Shown here one piece after another: positions 26,114-36,295 of a stretch of 64,000 nt of DNA. Within the stretch, counting starts at the first letter, position 1, and each line of letters starts with the position of its first letter. This DNA comes from Lysobacter capsici (GTDB lineage: Bacteria > Pseudomonadota > Gammaproteobacteria > Xanthomonadales > Xanthomonadaceae), in the NCBI RefSeq assembly GCF_014779555.2, contig NZ_CP094357.1, positions 4,526,001 to 4,590,000 of the forward strand. Reading direction: 5' to 3'. A model generated the notes under the pieces. The model made no database searches, had not been told where the DNA came from, and worked only from the letters and a program-made list of their open reading frames with translations. The position numbers and the translations under genes were made by a program.

Positions 26114-26653
26114 TCAGGCGACCTTGAGGGTGCTCTCGCCCTGGCTCCAGTTGCACGGGCACAGCTCGTCGGTCTGCAGCGCGTCGAGCACGCGCAGGAC
26201 TTCCTGCGGGTTGCGGCCGACCGAACCGTCGGTGACGTAGACGAAGCGGATGATGCCGTCCGGGTCGACCAGGAAGGTCGCGCGCTGGGCGACGCCGTCT
26301 TCGGTCAGGATGCCGAGCGAGGAGGTCAGGTCCTTCTTGATGTCGGCCAGCATGGGGAACGGCAGGTCGCGCAGGTCCTTATGGTCCTTGCGCCACGCCA
26401 GGTGGACGAACTCGCTGTCGGTCGACGCGGCCAGCACCTGGCAATCGCGGTCGAGGAACTGCTGGTTCAGGTCGCCGAAGCCCTTGATCTCGGTCGGGCA
26501 CACGAAGGTGAAGTCCTTCGGGTAGAAGAACACCAGCAGCCACTTGCCCTTGTAGGTGTCGTTGTCGATATCGGCGAACGCGCTATCGAGACTGTCGATA
26601 CCAACGGTGGCCTTGACCTTGAATTTCGGGAACTTTTCGCCGATCGAAAGCAT
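26114..26653 (-). CDS. ahpC: Alkyl hydroperoxide reductase AhpC (2-Cys peroxiredoxin)
   Basis: 179 aa peroxiredoxin that reduces H2O2, organic peroxides and peroxynitrite. The peroxidatic Cys is in FTFVCPTEIKGF (about residue 50). The resolving Cys is near the C terminus in TDELCPCNWSQGE, an unusual CPC spacing compared with the single VCPA form of enterobacterial AhpC. The start MLSIGEKFPKF follows AAGGAGT. The gene is divergent from oxyR and shares with it a region holding an OxyR-like operator, so peroxide induction is expected. AhpD, encoded downstream, is the probable reductant. Confidence 0.95.
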   Translation of the reverse strand: MLSIGEKFPKFKVKATVGIDSLDSAFADIDNDTYKGKWLLVFFYPKDFTFVCPTEIKGFGDLNQQFLDRDCQVLAASTDSEFVHLAWRKDHKDLRDLPFPMLADIKKDLTSSLGILTEDGVAQRATFLVDPDGIIRFVYVTDGSVGRNPQEVLRVLDALQTDELCPCNWSQGESTLKVA

Positions 26654-26758
26654 GCGGATGACTCCTTGAAGGGATGGGATGGGTGGAAAGGGGTGATTGG
26701 TGCCGACGGACACAACCTATGTGCTACATGTTGCAGCACAGCAATTGATAAATAAAAT

Positions 26759-26790
26759 GAATTGTTCCTATTATGCCGATAGTCGCACTC
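26759..26790. promoter_or_regulatory. Putative OxyR operator between ahpC and oxyR
   Basis: CTAT (26768-26771), seven bases, then ATAG (26779-26782). This is exactly the central half of the known OxyR pattern ATAG-N7-CTAT-N7-ATAG-N7-CTAT. Outer ATAG/CTAT elements are degenerate. It lies in an AT-rich stretch 25-40 bases before oxyR and about 115 bases before ahpC, well placed to control both. Confidence 0.7.
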
Positions 26791-26806
26791 AATTGACAGG
26801 CCGCAC

Positions 26807-27763
26807 ATGAACCTTCGTGATCTCAAATATCTGGTCGCTCTGTCCGATCACAAGCACTTCGGCCGGGCGGCCGCGGCCAGTTTCGTGAGCCAGCCCACGC
26901 TGTCGACCCAGATCAAGAAGCTGGAGGAGGAACTGGGCGTGTCGCTGGTCGAACGCGCGCCGCGGCGGGTCATGCTTACCCCGGTCGGGCGCGACATCGC
27001 CGAGCGCGCGCGCAAGGTCATCGCCGACGTCGAGCAGATGAGCGAGATCGCCCGCCGCAGCCAGGACCCGGAGGCCGGTTCGGTGCGATTGGGTCTGTTC
27101 CCGACCCTGGGACCGTATCTGTTGCCGCATGTGGTGCCGGGGCTGCGCAAGCGTTTCCCGCGCCTGGAATTGCTGCTGGTCGAAGAGAAGACCGACCAGA
27201 TCCTCGCGCGCCTGCGCGACGGCCGTCTCGACGCCGGCCTGCTCGCGTTGCCGATCCATGACGACCAGTTGCATGTCGAACCGCTGTTCGACGAACCGTT
27301 CCTGCTGGCGGTGCCGCAGCAGCATCCGATGGCCGGGCGCGATTCGCTCGATCTGCACGATCTCGACGACCAGCACCTGCTGCTGCTCGAAGAAGGCCAC
27401 TGCCTGCGCGAACAGGCGCTGGACGTGTGCCGCCTGGCCGGCGCCGACGAACGCGACGGTTTCCGCGCCACCAGCCTGGAAACGCTGCGGCAGATGGTCG
27501 CGTCCGGGGTCGGCATCACCTTGCTGCCGATGCTGTCGGTGCAACCGCCGGTGCCGCCCTCGCCCGACATCCACCTGCTGCGCTTCAACGGCGAGTCGCC
27601 GCATCGGCAGATCGGCATGCTGTGGCGGCGCAGTTCGGCGATGTCGGAGTTCCTGATGCAGCTGGCGCTGGAGTTGCGCAAGTTGCCGGCGTCGTTGTTG
27701 CAGGCGCCGCGGCCGGTGGGGGAGAAGCGCAGGAGTGCGCGCGGCCGCATTGAGGGGACGTGA
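26807..27763 (+). CDS. oxyR: Peroxide-sensing LysR-type regulator OxyR
   Basis: 318 aa. The N-terminal winged helix-turn-helix (MNLRDLKYLVALSDHKHFGRAAAASFVSQPTLSTQIKKLEEEL) is followed by a periplasmic-binding-like sensor domain. The redox pair is visible as GHCLREQALDVCRL, with nine residues from Cys to Cys as in E. coli Cys199 and Cys208. The family also has the G-V-G-I-T-L-L-P-x-L strand (here VASGVGITLLPML). A basic C-terminal tail (EKRRSARGR) is extra. It is divergent from ahpC and probably activates it on oxidation. Confidence 0.95.
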   Translation: MNLRDLKYLVALSDHKHFGRAAAASFVSQPTLSTQIKKLEEELGVSLVERAPRRVMLTPVGRDIAERARKVIADVEQMSEIARRSQDPEAGSVRLGLFPTLGPYLLPHVVPGLRKRFPRLELLLVEEKTDQILARLRDGRLDAGLLALPIHDDQLHVEPLFDEPFLLAVPQQHPMAGRDSLDLHDLDDQHLLLLEEGHCLREQALDVCRLAGADERDGFRATSLETLRQMVASGVGITLLPMLSVQPPVPPSPDIHLLRFNGESPHRQIGMLWRRSSAMSEFLMQLALELRKLPASLLQAPRPVGEKRRSARGRIEGT

Positions 27764-27817
27764 CCTGGTTGTTTGATATGGATCGGGCTGCTGGAGTGGC
27801 TTCGTATATGAAATGCC

Positions 27818-27925
27818 GCGGTCGCGGCTCACGCCGCTCCTACAGTGAGAAACGTGGCATCGCCGCAGGCCGGCTGTAGTGGCGGCGTCCTACTGGATTT
27901 CCTTCGGTCATGAGCCGCGACCGCG
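27818..27925. repeat. REP inverted pair, one arm split by the 24-base module
   Basis: The left unit (27818-27845, GCGGTCGCGGCTCACGCCGC...) faces a right unit 27876-27925 (TGTAGTGGCGGC ... GAGCCGCGACCGCG). The right unit is split at 27887-27910 by a 24-base module, reading on the minus strand TGACCGAAGG...GGAC. The same module splits a REP at 46.9 kb and the large palindromes at 31.7 and 46.4 kb. Confidence 0.8.
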
Positions 27926-28046
27926 AATCCGCCCGCTCTCGACGAATCGACATCTCCTGCATCGCCGCACACCTGACGCCCGTCACTGGCTGCATCACCA
28001 TCGTGCGCGGATCATGTCCAGCCTCGAAACATCAGGACATGCCCGC

Positions 28047-28619
28047 ATGAGCAAGACCATCGCGTTCGTCATGATCGACCGCCCCGCCGATTGGGAATAC
28101 GGCCCGCTCGCTGGCGCCGCGCATGCCTGGTTCGGGGTCGATGTCGTCAGCGCGAGCATCGACGGTACGCCGTTGACGACGATGGGTGGCCTGACGCTGC
28201 AACCGCATGCCCGCCTGGCCGAGCTCGATCCGCTCGCCGCCGACCTGTGGGTCGTGCCCGGCAGCGCGCTGTGGGACGAAGCGCCCGCGCCGGAAGCGAT
28301 CGTCGCCGCGCTGCGGCTGCGTGCCGCGGCCGGACGTCCGATCGCCGGCATCTGCGGCGGCACCCGCGGGCTCGCCGCGGCCGGTCTGCTCGACGAACGC
28401 GCGCATACCAGCAACGAGCCGGGTTATCTCGATGAAGTCGTCGGTTACCGCGGCAAGGCGCATTACCGCGACGCGGCCTGCGTCAGCGATGGCGGGGTCG
28501 TGACCGCGCCGGGCAGTTCGCCGATTTCCTTCGCCGAAGCCTGCCTGCGGATCGTGGTGCCCGAGCAGGCGGAAGGGATCGCGCAGATGAAGGCGATGTT
28601 CGCGCGCGATTTCGGCTGA
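28047..28619 (+). CDS. DJ-1/PfpI family protein
   Basis: 190 aa class I glutamine amidotransferase-like protein. The nucleophile elbow is AGICGGTRGLAAAG (Cys near residue 98) and the acidic partner lies in MIDRPADWEYGPL. The start MSKTIAFVM is chosen; longer in-frame starts add no conserved sequence. Related proteins act as glyoxalase III, chaperones or deglycases, but the subclass is not clear. It stands alone after a REP pair. Confidence 0.85.
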   Translation: MSKTIAFVMIDRPADWEYGPLAGAAHAWFGVDVVSASIDGTPLTTMGGLTLQPHARLAELDPLAADLWVVPGSALWDEAPAPEAIVAALRLRAAAGRPIAGICGGTRGLAAAGLLDERAHTSNEPGYLDEVVGYRGKAHYRDAACVSDGGVVTAPGSSPISFAEACLRIVVPEQAEGIAQMKAMFARDFG

Positions 28620-28634
28620 GGCATCGCCGTGGCG

Positions 28635-28793
28635 TTCGCTCGCAAATTCGCATGCGAGCGAACAAAACCGCGCAACGAAAAGCCGCGAGGTCCTTGCGAG
28701 ACAGGCTTCAGCCGCGACGCTTTGCGATCAAACGATGATCCGGAAAAAGCGCGTCGCGGCTGCACCACATCTCGCAAAAAATCTCGCGGCTTT
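28635..28793. repeat. Nested inverted-repeat element
   Basis: TTCGCTCGCA (28635-28644) pairs with TGCGAGCGAA (28653-28662). Then AAAGCCGCGAG (28679-28689), TTGCGAGA, and GCTTCAGCCGCGACGCTTT (near 28708) pair in order with AAAGCGCGTCGCGGCTGC, TCTCGCAA and CTCGCGGCTTT (28783-28793). This would give a 115-base hairpin. It occupies most of the gap between two convergent genes and may terminate both. Confidence 0.7.
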
Positions 28794-28846
28794 GCTTATC
28801 CCGGGTTACGGCTTGCCGCCGCGGACTGCCCAGGCAATCCGCCGAC

Positions 28847-29512
28847 TCACACCACCCCGATCGGACAACTCACCCCGGTCCCACCAAGGCCGCAATACCC
28901 CATCGGGTTCTTGGCCAGGTACTGCTGGTGTTCGTCCTCGGCGTAATAGAACACCGGCGCCGGCGGCTCGGGAATTTCGGTGGTGATGTCGCCGAACCCG
29001 GCCTCGCGCAACTTGACCTGAAACGCGTCGCGGCTGGCCAGCGCGGCCTGGTACTGGCTTTCGTCTTCGCAGTAGATCGCCGAGCGGTACTGGGTGCCGG
29101 CGTCGTTGCCCTGGCGCATGCCCTGGGTCGGGTCATGGCTTTCCCAGAACACTTTCAGCAGATCCTCGAACGCGACCTGCTTGGGGTCGTACACGACCAG
29201 CACCGCCTCGGTGTGACCGGTCTGGCCGCTGCAGACTTCGCGGTAGGTCGCATTGGGCGTGTAACCGCCCGAATAGCCGACCGCGGTGGTGACCACGCCC
29301 GGCACGGTCCAGAACTTGCGCTCGGCGCCCCAGAAACAGCCCATGCCGAACTGCACCCGCGCCAGCCCGGCAAAGGCGTCGCGCAGCGGTTGGCCGTTGA
29401 CGAAATGACGGTTGTGCAACGGCAGTTCCTGCGCGCGCCCGGGCAACGCGTCCTCGCGTTGCGGCAGCCGCTGCTTGAACGCGCCTATGCCAGGAATGAA
29501 TGAACCGGCCAT
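28847..29512 (-). CDS. msrA: Peptide-methionine (S)-S-oxide reductase
   Basis: 221 aa, repairs methionine-S-sulfoxide in proteins. The catalytic Cys is in the signature [14 protein letters not shown] (about residue 58). [20 protein letters not shown] and [21 protein letters not shown] are family blocks; resolving Cys residues are at the C terminus ([15 protein letters not shown]). The start [10 protein letters not shown] follows GGAGGCGAG. Its N-terminal extension (residues 1-50) is typical of E. coli-type MsrA. msrB is a separate gene at 47.1 kb. Confidence 0.95.
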   Translation of the reverse strand: MAGSFIPGIGAFKQRLPQREDALPGRAQELPLHNRHFVNGQPLRDAFAGLARVQFGMGCFWGAERKFWTVPGVVTTAVGYSGGYTPNATYREVCSGQTGHTEAVLVVYDPKQVAFEDLLKVFWESHDPTQGMRQGNDAGTQYRSAIYCEDESQYQAALASRDAFQVKLREAGFGDITTEIPEPPAPVFYYAEDEHQQYLAKNPMGYCGLGGTGVSCPIGVV

Positions 29513-29736
29513 CGTCTCGCCTCCGTATCGTCGATTGTCGCTGGGGATTGCTGCGGGCGAATGCCCTGCCGATGAAATGCGGCATGTGTCGCAGGATTCA
29601 AGCGCCGATCGCGCGCGCATGGCTTGTCGGTCGCGGCCAAACCCGGGAAGCTCGAAGGGCCCCGCCCGCCCCTGCGTGCGCACCGCCACGGTGCCGCGCC
29701 CGCCTGGACGGCCCGCCCTCTTTTCAGGACCTGGCT

Positions 29737-31386
29737 ATGAACCCTCATCTGCTTCGCGTTGGCCTGATTTCCACCGGCTTGTTGTCGGCCGCGTTGGCCT
29801 TCGCCGCGCCCGCCCATGCCGCCGACGAATTCGGCAGCGACTGGGACGACCCGCGCACCGCCGACCCGACCGTCGCGCGTCCCGACACCCGCAGTTGCAC
29901 GGTCGAAATCCTCGACACCGCGTTCGCCGATTTCGATTGGCATCCCGGTACGATCGCGCCGCCCGCGGCCTGTCCCGGCCCGTGGAGCAAGGTCGTGCTG
30001 GAAATGGACGGCCAGGTGAAGGGCGTCCAGTACGACCGCCTGGGCTATCTGCAGATCGCCGGCATGACCGTGCTGTCGACCAGCACGCCCGAACCTTCGC
30101 GCGACGGCATCGGCTGGCATGTCGAAAAAGACATCAGCGCCTACGCCTCGCTGCTGAAATCGCCGCAGGCGGTGCGCATGTACCTGGGCAACGTGGTCAA
30201 CCAGACCTACACCGGGGTGATCTACGTCCAGGCGCGGGTGGTGTTCTACACCGCCGACCGTCGCCACCGCGCGCTCGACAGCGCCGACGTGGTCGCGCCG
30301 CTGGCCAACGAACGCCGCGACGGCGCCGACCTGATCGGCGACTACACCCTGCCGGCCAATGCCACGCGCTGGCTCGGCGAGGTCTACGCGACCGGTTCGG
30401 GCGGCGGCTGCGAGGAATTCTGGTACTTCACCGCGCCGCCGGAAGCCAACTACTCCTGCCCGGCCCAGCACGGCGCCTACCGCGAAGTGCAGGTGCTGAT
30501 CGACGGCCGCGTCGCCGGCATCGCCATGCCCTACCCGCACATCTACACCGGCGGTTGGTCGAACCCGTTCCTTTGGTACGTGATCCCGGCGCCGCGCGCG
30601 TTCAACATCGAACCGATCCGCTACGACCTCACGCCCTTCATCGGCCTGGTCAACGACGGCCGCGCGCACGAAGTGCGCTTCCGCGTCGCCAACCTGCCCG
30701 ACGGCGCCTCGGGCTGGACCTTGCAACCGAACCTGCAGGCCTGGACCGACGCCCGCCGCGGCGCCACCGGCGGCCGTCTGTTGAGTTATGAACTCACTCC
30801 GCTCGCGGCGAAGTCGGTCTACACCGCCTTGCCGGACGGCACCTTCAAACTCGACACCCGCGGCGGCCATCGGCTGCGCGCGAGCGGCTATGTCGACACC
30901 TCCAAAGGCCGCGAATTCACCAGCATCGACCGCATCGTCGGCAACGAAAACCTGCACACCTGGGGCGCGGAGGAAAATCCCGATGGCGTGAAGGGCGAAT
31001 GGAACGACACCCAGACCGTCACCCGGATCGGCCGCGGCCTGCCGACGGTGGCGGTGCAGTCGCAGCGTTTCGGCCTGGACGGTTCGATCAGCGTGGTGCC
31101 GTCGGGCGATTACCAGCGCATCGTGACCACGATGAAGATTTTCGACGAGGCCAACGCCTTGCAGACGCCGGGGCTGGGGCAGCCGCTGATTGCGCAGGCC
31201 ACGCGCAACAGTTTCGAGGGCGAGGCGGGCTGGAATTACGGGGTTCCGCGTCCTGAGCGTCATGCGACGGGGCATTCGACGCAGCGGCATCGCAGTGTGG
31301 GGACGCAGGGGTGTTATGACCACGAGATCGCGCAGGAGAATGGGTTCATTCAACTCGATCGGTATCGCTGTGGCGGGGCGCGCTGA
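29737..31386 (+). CDS. Secreted PNGase A-like peptide-N4-asparagine amidase
   Basis: 549 aa with a signal peptide (LISTGLLSAALAFAAPAHA). It resembles the plant and fungal PNGase A family, which releases N-glycans from glycoproteins. Visible similarities are CTVEILDTAFADFDWHPGT, GPWSKVVLEMDGQVKGVQYD, RLGYLQIAGMTVLSTSTPEP and GVIYVQARVVFY near the N terminus, then a second beta-sandwich with VIPAPRAFNIEPIRYDLTPF. The N- and C-terminal parts are both beta-rich. It has several Cys, consistent with secretion. Activity on bacterial or host glycoproteins is inferred only from the family. Confidence 0.85.
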   Translation: MNPHLLRVGLISTGLLSAALAFAAPAHAADEFGSDWDDPRTADPTVARPDTRSCTVEILDTAFADFDWHPGTIAPPAACPGPWSKVVLEMDGQVKGVQYDRLGYLQIAGMTVLSTSTPEPSRDGIGWHVEKDISAYASLLKSPQAVRMYLGNVVNQTYTGVIYVQARVVFYTADRRHRALDSADVVAPLANERRDGADLIGDYTLPANATRWLGEVYATGSGGGCEEFWYFTAPPEANYSCPAQHGAYREVQVLIDGRVAGIAMPYPHIYTGGWSNPFLWYVIPAPRAFNIEPIRYDLTPFIGLVNDGRAHEVRFRVANLPDGASGWTLQPNLQAWTDARRGATGGRLLSYELTPLAAKSVYTALPDGTFKLDTRGGHRLRASGYVDTSKGREFTSIDRIVGNENLHTWGAEENPDGVKGEWNDTQTVTRIGRGLPTVAVQSQRFGLDGSISVVPSGDYQRIVTTMKIFDEANALQTPGLGQPLIAQATRNSFEGEAGWNYGVPRPERHATGHSTQRHRSVGTQGCYDHEIAQENGFIQLDRYRCGGAR

Positions 31387-31535
31387 TTGAGTGTTCTTGG
31401 GTGGGGCTCGTCCTCGTTTGAGGTGTGAGTCGGGGCTGACGCCCCACCGACAAGACCTCGTGCCTTGATGTCGACTACCGATTTGCTTTGCCGTTGCTTT
31501 GCCTTTGTTCCGCCCTTGCTTTGCATTTGCCTTGG

Positions 31536-32095
31536 CCCGGCGCGGCTTGTAACTCGCGATGCAATAGCAGGCCCGAAGGGCGGCACGCATGGATGCGTGC
31601 CGTAGGCCACCCAGGACATGGATGTCCTGTGTGGCCTACCCCCGCGTAAGCACCGATCTTGCGGGCTCTTGATTCGAAACAGGAACGCCTTTTTCTTTGG
31701 TTACTTTTGACCGAAGGGAATCCAGGCGGACTTTTGTGGCTTTGGACAAAAGAAAGTTACCCGCCGCTTTAGCGGCGGAAGCTTTTGATCCTGCTTCCAG
31801 CTTTGAAAGCTCTAGAGCCTATGAAGCCAAAGGCAAGATCAACAGCTTTCGTCCGCAAGCGGCCGAGTTACTTTCTTTTGTCAAAAGCGACAAAAGAAAG
31901 GTAACCAAAGAAAAACGCTTTTCTGTGAATCAAGGGCCCGCGCGATCGGTGCTTACGCGGGCACGCGCCACACGGGACATCCTGTCCCGGTGGCGCGCGG
32001 CGCACATCCATGTGCGCCGCCCTTCGGGTGTGCTGTTGCTAACGCGAGTTACAGGCATCGCAGCGCTGGATGAACTGCGCGATGGCAAGCTCAAG
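31536..32095. repeat. Large near-palindromic element, copy 2 (with 24-base insert)
   Basis: It matches copy 3 at 46.3 kb base for base over its left and central parts (31536 to about 31922), then diverges modestly. It carries the 24-base module at 31708-31731 inside the left inner arm. The right inner arm (TTTTGTCAAAAGCGACAAAAG region) is uninterrupted and so shows the empty form. Apparent reading frames here arise from the repeat. The rest of the gap 31387-32154 contains no recognised gene. Confidence 0.9.
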
Positions 32096-32154
32096 CCAAG
32101 CGATGCAAAGGCAGAAGCTGAAGCGATCAGCCATGCGCGACATGCTTACTCGAC

Positions 32155-33090
32155 TCAGGCGTCCTGCCGCGCCGAAAACAACGGCTGATCGCCTCGCGCC
32201 AATCCCAGAAAAATACCGGCCAGCGACAACCCGATGCCGACCAGCTCAATCGCCCCGAGCGACTTGTGGAACAGCAACACGTCCCAGACATAAGCCAACA
32301 ACGGCTGCAACAACAGACACAAACCAACCACGCCCGCCGGCAGCTTCGGCATCGCCCGACCGATCACCAGCCAACCCAGCACCTGCGCGATCGCCGCATA
32401 CGCGGTCAGGATCAACCAGTCGTGCGCACTCGCCGGCAACAAGGTCTCGCCACCGAACGGAACGCTGACCCCGAGCATCACCGCGCAGCCCAGACACAGC
32501 CACCACTGCAAGGCCTCGTTAGGCGTCGGCCCACGCCGCGCCTGCGCCGCGCGGAACGCGAGCAGGAAACCGCCGTAGGCCAGCGCCGCGGCCAGACCGA
32601 ACGCCACGCCCAGGCGAAAGCGCGCGTCCATGCTTTCCCAACCCGGCGCGAGCAGCAGGCCGAGCCCGATCAGGCCCATGATCAAACCGACCCACAACCG
32701 CCAACCCGCGCGCTCGCCGAGAAACAAGGCGCCGACGCCGGCCAGCACGAACACCTGGAAATTCGCCAGCAAGGTCGACAGACCCACGCCGACGTACAGG
32801 ATGCTGCGATGCCACAGCCACAGGTCCAGCGCCAGGAACGCCGCGCCGAGCATGACCAGACCGAGCACCCGGCCATCCGGGCGCCAGTGACGCATGCGGC
32901 CGCGCCGCCACGGCTGGCCGAGCAGCACCAGCAGGATCACCGCCGCCAGCGCCATGCGCCAGAACGCCGATGCGGCCGGACCGATCTCGACCCATTTGAC
33001 GAACACCGCCGAACTGCTGATGACGCTGGCGCCCAGCAGCATCTGCAGCAGCGGCGTACGCGAGGAAGGAGCGTGAGCGGCGGCGTTCAT
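32155..33090 (-). CDS. DMT-family (EamA) transporter
   Basis: 311 aa with about ten hydrophobic helices in two EamA repeats (first: LQMLLGASVISSSAVFVKW to WVGLIMGLIGLGLLLAPGW; second: LGVAFGLAAALAYGGFLLAF to VGIGLSLAGIFLGLA). The SSSAVFVKW and end-of-repeat Gly-rich helices are typical of drug/metabolite exporters. Substrate unknown. The gap 33091-33339 on its 5' side is GC-rich and shows no gene. Confidence 0.9.
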   Translation of the reverse strand: MNAAAHAPSSRTPLLQMLLGASVISSSAVFVKWVEIGPAASAFWRMALAAVILLVLLGQPWRRGRMRHWRPDGRVLGLVMLGAAFLALDLWLWHRSILYVGVGLSTLLANFQVFVLAGVGALFLGERAGWRLWVGLIMGLIGLGLLLAPGWESMDARFRLGVAFGLAAALAYGGFLLAFRAAQARRGPTPNEALQWWLCLGCAVMLGVSVPFGGETLLPASAHDWLILTAYAAIAQVLGWLVIGRAMPKLPAGVVGLCLLLQPLLAYVWDVLLFHKSLGAIELVGIGLSLAGIFLGLARGDQPLFSARQDA

Positions 33091-33339
33091 GCGCGCCTCC
33101 GCAGTCGGGACAGATCAATAACGAATCGCATGTCGAATACTCCGGTCGTCCCCGCCCACGGCGGTCGCCGTGGACGGGTGGCGCCGTCGCGGCGACCGGC
33201 AGCGCGCCGGTCGCGCCGCGGGCGGCGCATCGAATAGGAAAGAGGTGGGATGCGGTCCGGCCCGTGGGCGCGAACCACTGGCGCCGCGAAGGCGCCGTGG
33301 CCTGACTCGGGCGCGCGACCGAAGTCCGCGCCCGCGCTG

Positions 33340-33621
33340 TCAGGCCGGCAGCCAGCCGGTGGGCGGCAGGCCGCCGACCGGGTCCGGCTCGTCGGCGACA
33401 TCGGGCGGCGGATCGCCCAGCGACAAGGCCTCGACCACCTCGCGCGCCCGCGGCCAGGCGGCTTCGGGCACGCACACCTGCACCGCGCCGAACACCGGCA
33501 ACTCGCCGATCCCGCCCAGCAGGGCTTCGCCGCGCAGGAACACCGGAATCCCGGCGTCCTCCAGCGCATGCCGGACCAGATGGGCATCGATCAGATGAGC
33601 GGCTTCGTAGACGACTTTCAT
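33340..33621 (-). CDS. DUF2007 domain protein (putative signal transducing protein)
   Basis: 93 aa. MKVVYEAAHLIDAHLVRHAL, AGIPVFLRGEALLGGIGELP and QVCVPEAAWPRAREVVEAL match the DUF2007 fold, which resembles GlnB. The start at 33621 has AAGGAAGG upstream. A Pro-rich tail (GDPPPDVADEPDPVGGLPPT) closes it. Function unknown. Confidence 0.85.
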   Translation of the reverse strand: MKVVYEAAHLIDAHLVRHALEDAGIPVFLRGEALLGGIGELPVFGAVQVCVPEAAWPRAREVVEALSLGDPPPDVADEPDPVGGLPPTGWLPA

Positions 33622-33815
33622 CGTCCTTCCTTCGGCGCGGGGCCTGGCGGGGTCTGCGCCCAGCATACGCCGGCCGCGCGCGCCCGGCCCATGAACGCTG
33701 TGTCCCGCGCGACGATCGGCCCGACCCGGCAAGGGCCGCGACCGTTCAGGGCCGGGAGCACGGAATGCCGGCAACGGCTAAACTCCCGGTTCTCCCTTTC
33801 CTGTGTCCGCAAAGC

Positions 33816-35581
<1,766 letters not shown>

Positions 35582-35585
<4 letters not shown>

Positions 35586-36157
35586 GCCCGAAGATCCCCA
35601 ACCTGCTGACCGCCTCGGTCACCCTGGCGCTACCGAGCTGGATCGACGAAGTGGTCGACCGCAAGCGCGCCTACCTCGGCGACGACGACAAGGTCGCGCT
35701 GGCGATCGAACTGTCGCGGCACAACATCGAGCTGGGCACTGGCGGCCCGTTCGGCGCGGCGGTGTTCGACGGCAACGGCCTGGTGGTCGGGGTCGGCGTC
35801 AACCGCGTGGTGCCGCAGAACTGTTCGGTCGCCCACGCCGAGATGATGGCCTTCATGTGCGCGCAGGCCGCGGTCAGCGCGTTCCGGCTCAACGAGATCG
35901 GGCCGATGACCCTGGCCACCTCGGCCCAGCCGTGCTGCATGTGCTACGGCGCCAGCTTCTGGGCCGGCATCAACAATCTGCTGATCGGCGCGCGCTCGGA
36001 AGACGTGATGCGGCTGACCGAATTCGACGAAGGTCCGCTGCCGGCGGACTGGGTCGGCGAACTCGAACGTCGCGGCATCGCGGTACGCCGCGATCTGCAT
36101 CGCGACGCGGCCTGCGACGTGCTGCGCCGTTATGGCGAGAGTGGCGTTTCCTACTGA
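35582..36157 (+). CDS. Nucleoside/nucleobase deaminase (CDA fold)
   Basis: 191 aa zinc-dependent deaminase. The proton-shuttle and first zinc ligand are in NCSVAHAEMMAF (HAE), the two Cys ligands in SAQPCCMCYGA. It begins with a helical N terminus (LPSWIDEVVDRKRAYLGDDDK). The size and motif order fit the guanine deaminase/tRNA-adenosine deaminase group; the substrate is not determined. It overlaps glnS by four bases and is probably co-expressed with it. Confidence 0.87.
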
Positions 36158-36169
36158 GTCCCCGCTTTA

Positions 36170-36254
36170 TGTAGGAGCGGCGCAAGCCGCGACCGCGACC
36201 TCTCGCCTGCGTCGTCGCTGTGAGGTCGCGGTCGCGGCTCGCGCCGCTCCTACA
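36170..36254. repeat. REP inverted pair forming a 33-base stem
   Basis: TGTAGGAGCGGCGCAAGCC...ACCTC (36170-36202) is matched by GAGGTCGCGG...CTCCTACA (36222-36254) with a mismatch and a 19-base loop. It sits between the deaminase stop and rlmM and could form a very stable hairpin. Confidence 0.9.
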
Positions 36255-36295
36255 TTGAGACACCCGCACCTCCGCAACCCATGTGAGTTCCGACG

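Noticed and set aside
31697-32188. 163-codon plus-strand reading frame shared with 46427-46999
   Set aside because: It lies wholly inside the large palindromic element, begins at the 24-base module and is Lys/Arg-rich and without a ribosome site. Its conservation is explained by the DNA repeat.
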